Shown here piece after piece: positions 8,201 through 10,820 of a stretch of DNA of 10,820 nt. The notes under the pieces were generated by a model that did not search any database, was not told the origin of the DNA, and saw only the letters and a list, made by a program, of their open reading frames with translations. A program made the position numbers and the translations under genes. The stretch lies in NCBI GenBank assembly GCA_964506645.1, contig CAZDML010000068.1:1-10820 (forward strand), in the 5' to 3' direction. Position 1 is the first letter of the stretch, and each line of letters begins with the position of its first letter. The stretch comes from CAZDML01 sp964506645 (GTDB lineage: Bacteria > Elusimicrobiota > Elusimicrobia > 2-01-FULL-59-12).

Positions 8201-10820
8201 ATTCCCATAAATGGCATACCGCCGTGACGGTCCAGCAGATGGTTTTTGGGAACCGGCGCGATTTGACCCCGGATCACTCAGCGCCTTCGCTGACGGGCAT
8301 TGCCTTTTCACGCAATCTCCATACGGGAGAACGAACTCTCACAGGAGAATTTAAAGTCAATGCGCAAGGGGAGGACCTGGTCGGGGCGCGCGCGAAAGGA
8401 TCCATTTTGTCTATCGAAAAAGATCTGCCTATTCGCTTTCCACAGATTTATCAAGAACTCGCGTCCATCGCCGAAAGATTAGATGTGGCGCTGGGATCCG
8501 CCCAAGACATTGAATTTACGGTTGAGCGAGGGACGCTTTATATCCTCCAGACCCGAAATGTACGTCATGCCATGGATCGTTTTCCACGTCTCGTCCCCGC
8601 TGTGGGACAGATTCCGGACGCCATCGGTATTGGGGCGTCCGGAGGCGCTTTCCGTGGTGCTCTGGCTTTTTCTGACACCGCAATGGGGCCCTTCCTAGAA
8701 AAAATCCAGGCGCTGGACTCCCAACTCACGCTGGATGGCATCGTTTTTATTGTGGATTCTCCCAGCGCACCCGATATTGAAAAACTCCTTATTCTTCATC
8801 GCCAACTTCAACAACACAATTTAGGTTCTGCCTGGATTATTTTACGTGGGGGGTGGACTTCACACGCCGCTTTAATGGCCCGGACGCATCGCATTCCTGC
8901 TGTCACAGGAGTAACCACCCTCGACGTGGATCTCCATAACAAAGCCGCCCTCCTCATGAGGAAAGATACGGTAGATGGGCATGGCGAATTCTATCTGGAA
9001 GGAGACGTGGTCAGCCTCGATGGACATGCTGGCAATGGACGTATTTATTTTGACGCTGTCGCTACAGACCAAGAAGTTGAAGCGGCAGTCGCTTCAGAGG
9101 AGAGACAGCCCCTCCTGGGCGCGCATCGCGAAGGCCATACTCCCTATTCCGTCCTCATGCGATATGCCCTCCACCCGGATGGCAATGATGACCACGTCAC
9201 TCAACTGGTTCGAAATTTCCTTAAGACCAGGGCTAAAGAACGAGGAGCTTCACCTCAACATCGCGCTGAAGCACTTCATCTCACAGAAACTAAGGGATGG
9301 ATAATAGATTTCTTTGATGGACTACATCAGGATGATATAGCACCGGAATCGTATTACTTATTGTGCCAAGCGCTCATCGAACAGCAACGCATAAGCGATT
9401 GGAAACAATTTCGTTATTCAACACAACCTGCCGAGAAAAATGCACGCAAAGAATCGGCCATACTGATTCACACAGCACTTCAGCAAAGCGCCCAGCGCCT
9501 GGATCTCGCACCACGGCTCTACAGCATGACATTCCATGTGAATCCCATGAATTTGCGTGATCCTGTCATCCAATTTGAGTTAAGGCGCCCGGGCTGTGCA
9601 CCGCTTCGATTCACGGTGGAACTTTTACGCCAGATGCCTCTCGGGCATAAAAGGGGTCGATTACGCGCCAACTATTACGAAGTAGGCGATCGCCGATTTC
9701 ATATTTTTCTTCAAGTGCAACCCGAATCGGACATGCTAGAGAGCCTATTCCACGAAGTGGGGGAAATTGTTGCTCGGGTCGAACATCCTTCTCTGACAGA
9801 GCCCTTAGCGCACGCGTTCACGATGGACGCACGCATGACGCTTACAGAGGCTCTTTCATGGGAAGACTGGGGCATCCCCTTCGTCCATCAAACTGGGGCA
9901 CTGCTCCGCTTCGTCATTCATTTGCTGTCCATACTCCAAGAAGCCGCAGACACACACCCTGACCGCCAATTCCCAACACCTTATCCGTCCAAAGTCCTGC
10001 TTGGGTCAAACCGTGAAAACAGAATGACATTCACTGCGTCTCAAAAGCGCGCCCGCGCCAACAATGACCTTATTGCCCGCTATAAACAAGGCGACCCAAA
10101 AGCTCTAGAAATTTTTATTGAAAACAATCTGCCCTTACTAAAGCAGATCCAGCGAAAGCACTGGAAACATCAACCAGGAATGACTCTGGACGATGTTTGG
10201 CAGGAACTGATGGTAGAACTCATGGAAGCGGCGCATGCCTTTGATCCTAATCGCAAAGTCAGCTTTATTACCTTTTTTGTAATGCGAACCAATACCCGAT
10301 TATGGGATCGCTTGATCGAACTTTCGCATCAAGGCATTCGAATTCCAACTGGCTTGGCAAAAAAAATTACCGCATTAAAGCGAGCCGGGGAACCTCTTTC
10401 ACCGGAACGTCTGGCTATGACATCTCCTTTTATATCCCTGGAAACACCCACTGTCATGGAAAATGAGAATAGCCCCTCTCTCGGAGAGACCCTACCATCG
10501 CCAGTACTCGCGCCTGAATCCGCCATCGTGGACTTGCATGGGCATATTTCGCTTCGGAACAAAATCGCAGCGCTGTTCCAGGGCAAATGGATTAAGCCAA
10601 ACGAAAGAGATGCTTGGATGTACAGGCATTACGCGCGTCCATGGGATGGAACACTTCCTCCCGATACGGATTTACTGGATGCTCCTCTGAGCAACGAGGA
10701 AGTAGGGAATCAGTTGGGACTTTCACGAGAACGCGCCCGACAGCTTTTAGCTTCGGCGAAAGAAAAAATCGCCACGGCATTCTTGGATTGGGAACGTGAA
10801 GGGCGCAAAGACACCCTCAC
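5146..10820 (+). CDS. Giant fusion protein, 3'-partial: signal peptide – unknown domain – PPDK-like dikinase – sigma-70 module
   Basis: From ATG 5146 the frame runs without a stop to the window end, at least 1,891 codons. An in-frame TAG at 5110-5112 limits the start to GTG 5140 or ATG 5146; ATG is preferred because it gives a tidy MRR signal sequence. No ribosome binding site is evident. In order (residues from ATG): signal peptide 1-20; unknown domain about 90-250; helical region 251-790; ATP-grasp domain about 793-1155; phosphohistidine domain 1156-1304 with the active His at 1240; unrecognised region to about 1626; sigma-70 module 1637-1887. The ATP-grasp and swivel domains match pyruvate phosphate dikinase, but the C-terminal PEP/pyruvate barrel is missing, so the acceptor is uncertain. 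A signal peptide on a protein with ATP-using and DNA-binding modules is contradictory unless the chain is processed or membrane-tethered with cytoplasmic domains. The end of the protein lies outside the window. Confidence 0.92.
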   Translation, partial: MRRALALLVAGCLMANSASASFFWSGQAEQRSALIGLTKSRTISDFSTQALTLDALSALQHLLKKSTFWTRKDLTPALHPAGMHSNSSLMPQVHEAIKTQDWNKVETILTGPVPTQEVHFWQFLIDSYDVVIELALGIAADEPLQTGHFTQALRVHPEWETKRAAFRHAHKDGVLVKLEEGYRFEENAEPYFPRIDAIFDAVADALARRMWALPQITTTPAHVTLLLTQSIIDAHAQENTKLGAMGMAVTEEDLSSLTTRLQQAIAQQEGSESVVGLLENTLIPQLQASRPSHQEKRTQALWELLLTGMSYLLEHDEPHVRPIIATLSKMNLQDWKNVTPMLRLAAEVSHQTSLEIAAPLIANVVVNLELKTAKPDHGVGRYSSQIVEDMQKATAALLPYVRHAYDLQNLRPLVKAIPRTGKHRGKDALQNAWQLAAWIHENVFGEDNGYAQTLRNNIHDHVSSKDIELAQLFIYFLDAETEEVAQTRLDAIRRAAVYFPRSEGIEWKIYRSYRKGDPWGKEIYDGFQELCDDLEVAMTHKPGELAAIYRQLPAYTAELLEGLEHFEQRIDNFDAASIDTTSTSMDMFVSCVRAANKLRRNLLREFLATSDASHRLTLLMIDEDLERIIHIRMNFFMDALDQHPDLLFRYALHVAYLFCQNMLHYNFISVLVPDLLRWVLSPHSLVYATQLRDIAGFYASEHMQATHRYHHVYHALATDISGSTNSADRLVAGLLRRSEFDFHWASELIGHMMGHIREMLTQEGEVALFTPQSEIVGHHQPLYDNRLSSLIVQRSFRRFYGSKGTGLATMTAFQMPIPPGFLIPAMGRSEKQTPHQFMTALRNSIAGLEAHLAKEEGQPFVFGDPEQPLFLSIRSGSVPSFPGMMHTFLGVGFNDATAEALIRQGEDPWFVYDSYRQYLFSLAMGLWNMDEEPLLAVVDRIKREEQVATKDHLSGDGMKRAVEEYKRIIQEHLSRQSQNPIDLNTFLSKPYEVLATLVQAVQKSWYSPELRSYRERNEYSHKWHTAVTVQQMVFGNRRDLTPDHSAPSLTGIAFSRNLHTGERTLTGEFKVNAQGEDLVGARAKGSILSIEKDLPIRFPQIYQELASIAERLDVALGSAQDIEFTVERGTLYILQTRNVRHAMDRFPRLVPAVGQIPDAIGIGASGGAFRGALAFSDTAMGPFLEKIQALDSQLTLDGIVFIVDSPSAPDIEKLLILHRQLQQHNLGSAWIILRGGWTSHAALMARTHRIPAVTGVTTLDVDLHNKAALLMRKDTVDGHGEFYLEGDVVSLDGHAGNGRIYFDAVATDQEVEAAVASEERQPLLGAHREGHTPYSVLMRYALHPDGNDDHVTQLVRNFLKTRAKERGASPQHRAEALHLTETKGWIIDFFDGLHQDDIAPESYYLLCQALIEQQRISDWKQFRYSTQPAEKNARKESAILIHTALQQSAQRLDLAPRLYSMTFHVNPMNLRDPVIQFELRRPGCAPLRFTVELLRQMPLGHKRGRLRANYYEVGDRRFHIFLQVQPESDMLESLFHEVGEIVARVEHPSLTEPLAHAFTMDARMTLTEALSWEDWGIPFVHQTGALLRFVIHLLSILQEAADTHPDRQFPTPYPSKVLLGSNRENRMTFTASQKRARANNDLIARYKQGDPKALEIFIENNLPLLKQIQRKHWKHQPGMTLDDVWQELMVELMEAAHAFDPNRKVSFITFFVMRTNTRLWDRLIELSHQGIRIPTGLAKKITALKRAGEPLSPERLAMTSPFISLETPTVMENENSPSLGETLPSPVLAPESAIVDLHGHISLRNKIAALFQGKWIKPNERDAWMYRHYARPWDGTLPPDTDLLDAPLSNEEVGNQLGLSRERARQLLASAKEKIATAFLDWEREGRKDTL
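5211..5264. repeat. 54-base near-perfect inverted repeat inside the start of gene 2
   Basis: CTTTTGGTCAGGCCAA (5211..5226) is exactly complementary to TTGGCCTGACCAAAAG (5249..5264). After one G/A mismatch (5227/5248) a second perfect stem of 7, CAGAGCA (5228..5234) with TGCTCTG (5241..5247), closes a 6-base loop ACGTAG. That is 23 paired bases in a 24-position stem. It lies 65 bases after the ATG, encodes the residues immediately after the predicted signal cleavage site, and keeps the frame open. The T-run is on the 5' side and the A-run on the 3' side, the wrong polarity for a terminator on either strand. Confidence 0.95.
5413..5895 (+). other. Unknown domain, copy 2 (paralogous to 599..1096)
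   Basis: Motifs correspond one to one with the copy in gene 1: QDWNKVETIL, VHFWQFLIDSYD, W..KRAAFRHAHKDGVLVKLE, RIDAIFDAVADAL, LTQSIIDAHAQEN..GAMGMA. Over the four best blocks I count 58 identical residues of about 99. Loops between blocks differ in length. It follows the signal peptide and a short linker and precedes the helical region. It resembles no family I can name. Confidence 0.88.
5896..7520 (+). other. Long alpha-helical region of unknown function
   Basis: About 540 residues, rich in Leu, Ala, Glu, Arg and His, with helix-forming spacing throughout and no transmembrane segment that stands out. The later half (about 6930..7420), with RRNLLREFL, YALHVAYLFCQNMLHYNFI and RYHHVYHALATDISGS, recalls helical segments found ahead of the ATP-grasp domain in large bacterial PEP-synthase-like proteins; that resemblance is from memory and weak. 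No catalytic motif is visible. Confidence 0.5.
7522..8610 (+). other. PPDK-like ATP-grasp (nucleotide-binding) domain
   Basis: The order and content match the N-terminal domain of pyruvate phosphate dikinase: GSKGTGLATM and MPIPPGF (compare GGKGANLAEM...PVPPGF), LFLSIRSGSVPSFPGMM (compare SVRSGA..SMPGMM, Arg codon 7765), YDSYRQYLF, TAVTVQQMVFGN, GIAFSRNLHTGERTLTGEF, VNAQGEDLV, and QDIEFTVERGTLYILQTRN. The residues expected to bind ATP and metal in the last blocks (the Q.E and Q.R pairs) are kept, so an active nucleotide site is likely. PEP synthase is the alternative family, but VNAQGED and QDIEFT favour PPDK. Confidence 0.9.
8611..9057 (+). other. Phosphohistidine swivel domain of PEP-utilising enzymes
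   Basis: The domain opens with a glycine-rich GIGASGGAFRGALAF, and has the signature LRGGWTSHAALMAR, whose His (codon 8863) is the residue that carries phosphate. IPAVTG and GDVVSLDGHAGNGRIYF follow, as in PPDK where this region closes the swivel domain. The usual residue before the signature, Thr in T.GG.TSHAA, is replaced by Leu-Arg. After it, PPDK continues into a PEP/pyruvate barrel; here it does not. Confidence 0.9.
8613..8643. repeat. GC-rich inverted repeat at the ATP-grasp/swivel junction
   Basis: TCCGGACGCC (8613..8622) and GGCGTCCGGA (8634..8643) are perfect complements with an 11-base loop. No T-run follows. It sits in the codons for the hinge between the two dikinase domains. It could slow translation at the domain boundary, or be chance in a glycine-rich stretch. 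Confidence 0.8.
9058..10023 (+). other. Unrecognised region between dikinase and sigma modules
   Basis: About 320 residues in place of the PEP/pyruvate-binding barrel. The expected barrel landmarks (a GTNDLTQ-like block and a CGE-type active-site cysteine) are not found. The middle has alternating strands (FTVELLRQMPLG, RRFHIFLQVQ) followed by ESLFHEVGEIVARVEH and LAHAFTMDARM (His codons 9751 and 9811). The HE...AH spacing hints at a metal site but does not match the HExxH peptidase motif. Confidence 0.55.
10054..10805 (+). other. Sigma-70 family module (regions 2 and 4)
   Basis: Region 2 reads DLIARYKQGDPKALEIFIEN, NLPLLKQIQRKHW, TLDDVWQELMVELMEAAHAFDP and SFITFFVMRTNTRLWDRL, ending in the IRIP motif (10336) that begins region 3 in primary sigma factors. 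Region 4 has NERDAWMYRHYA, then the helix-turn-helix SNEEVGNQLGLSRERARQLLASAKEKI (10690..10770, broken here only by its length). It would direct RNA polymerase to specific promoters. The aromatic pair of region 2.3 used for -10 melting (ATWWIRQ in primary sigmas) is not kept. The module is in frame with the dikinase and no stop separates them; an internal ATG at 10024 exists but has no clear ribosome binding site. Confidence 0.85.

Noticed and set aside
10024..10820. A separate sigma factor gene starting at ATG 10024
   Set aside because: No stop lies between the dikinase and this ATG, and there is no ribosome-binding sequence before it. Kept as an open possibility for internal initiation only.

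Overview
The window holds two very large, tandem, plus-strand open reading frames that fill it almost completely. Both are cut by the window edges. The first (2..5017, start outside the window) and the second (5146 to beyond 10820) are separated by 128 bases with a probable intrinsic terminator. No RNA gene, CRISPR array, insertion sequence or minus-strand gene is supported. Each reading frame is over 1,600 codons long in the window alone and joins domains that normally belong to separate proteins. Composition looks even and roughly balanced in GC. Giant fused proteins of this kind are known from uncultivated Omnitrophota (OP3) and related candidate phyla, so an organism of that sort is my best guess, but it is inference from architecture and not from a marker gene.

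Reading frame 1: end of a PutA-type proline dehydrogenase domain (2..about 470); a linker; a domain of unknown function (599..1096); a full thiamine-diphosphate enzyme of the AceE/transketolase type resembling the pyruvate dehydrogenase E1 component (about 1115..3810); two hydrophobic segments (3839..3970); an unrecognised soluble region; a second pair of hydrophobic segments, the first of which looks like an internal signal peptide (4769..4972). The P5C dehydrogenase domain expected after proline dehydrogenase in PutA is absent.

Reading frame 2: an N-terminal signal peptide that also contains a possible lipobox; a second copy of the same unknown domain (5413..5895); a long alpha-helical region (5896..7520); the ATP-grasp domain (about 7522..8610) and phosphohistidine swivel domain (8611..9057) of a pyruvate phosphate dikinase-like enzyme, without the C-terminal PEP/pyruvate barrel; an unrecognised region (9058..10023); and, with no stop codon between, a sigma-70 family module with regions 2 and 4 (10054..10805).

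The two proteins share a recognisable paralogous domain placed just before a catalytic unit of the pyruvate node, and possibly a second short module after it. The signal-type segments conflict with cytoplasmic roles for an ATP-dependent dikinase and a sigma factor. A membrane-tethered or proteolytically processed multidomain protein is one reading. A 54-base near-perfect inverted repeat lies just inside the start of gene 2.
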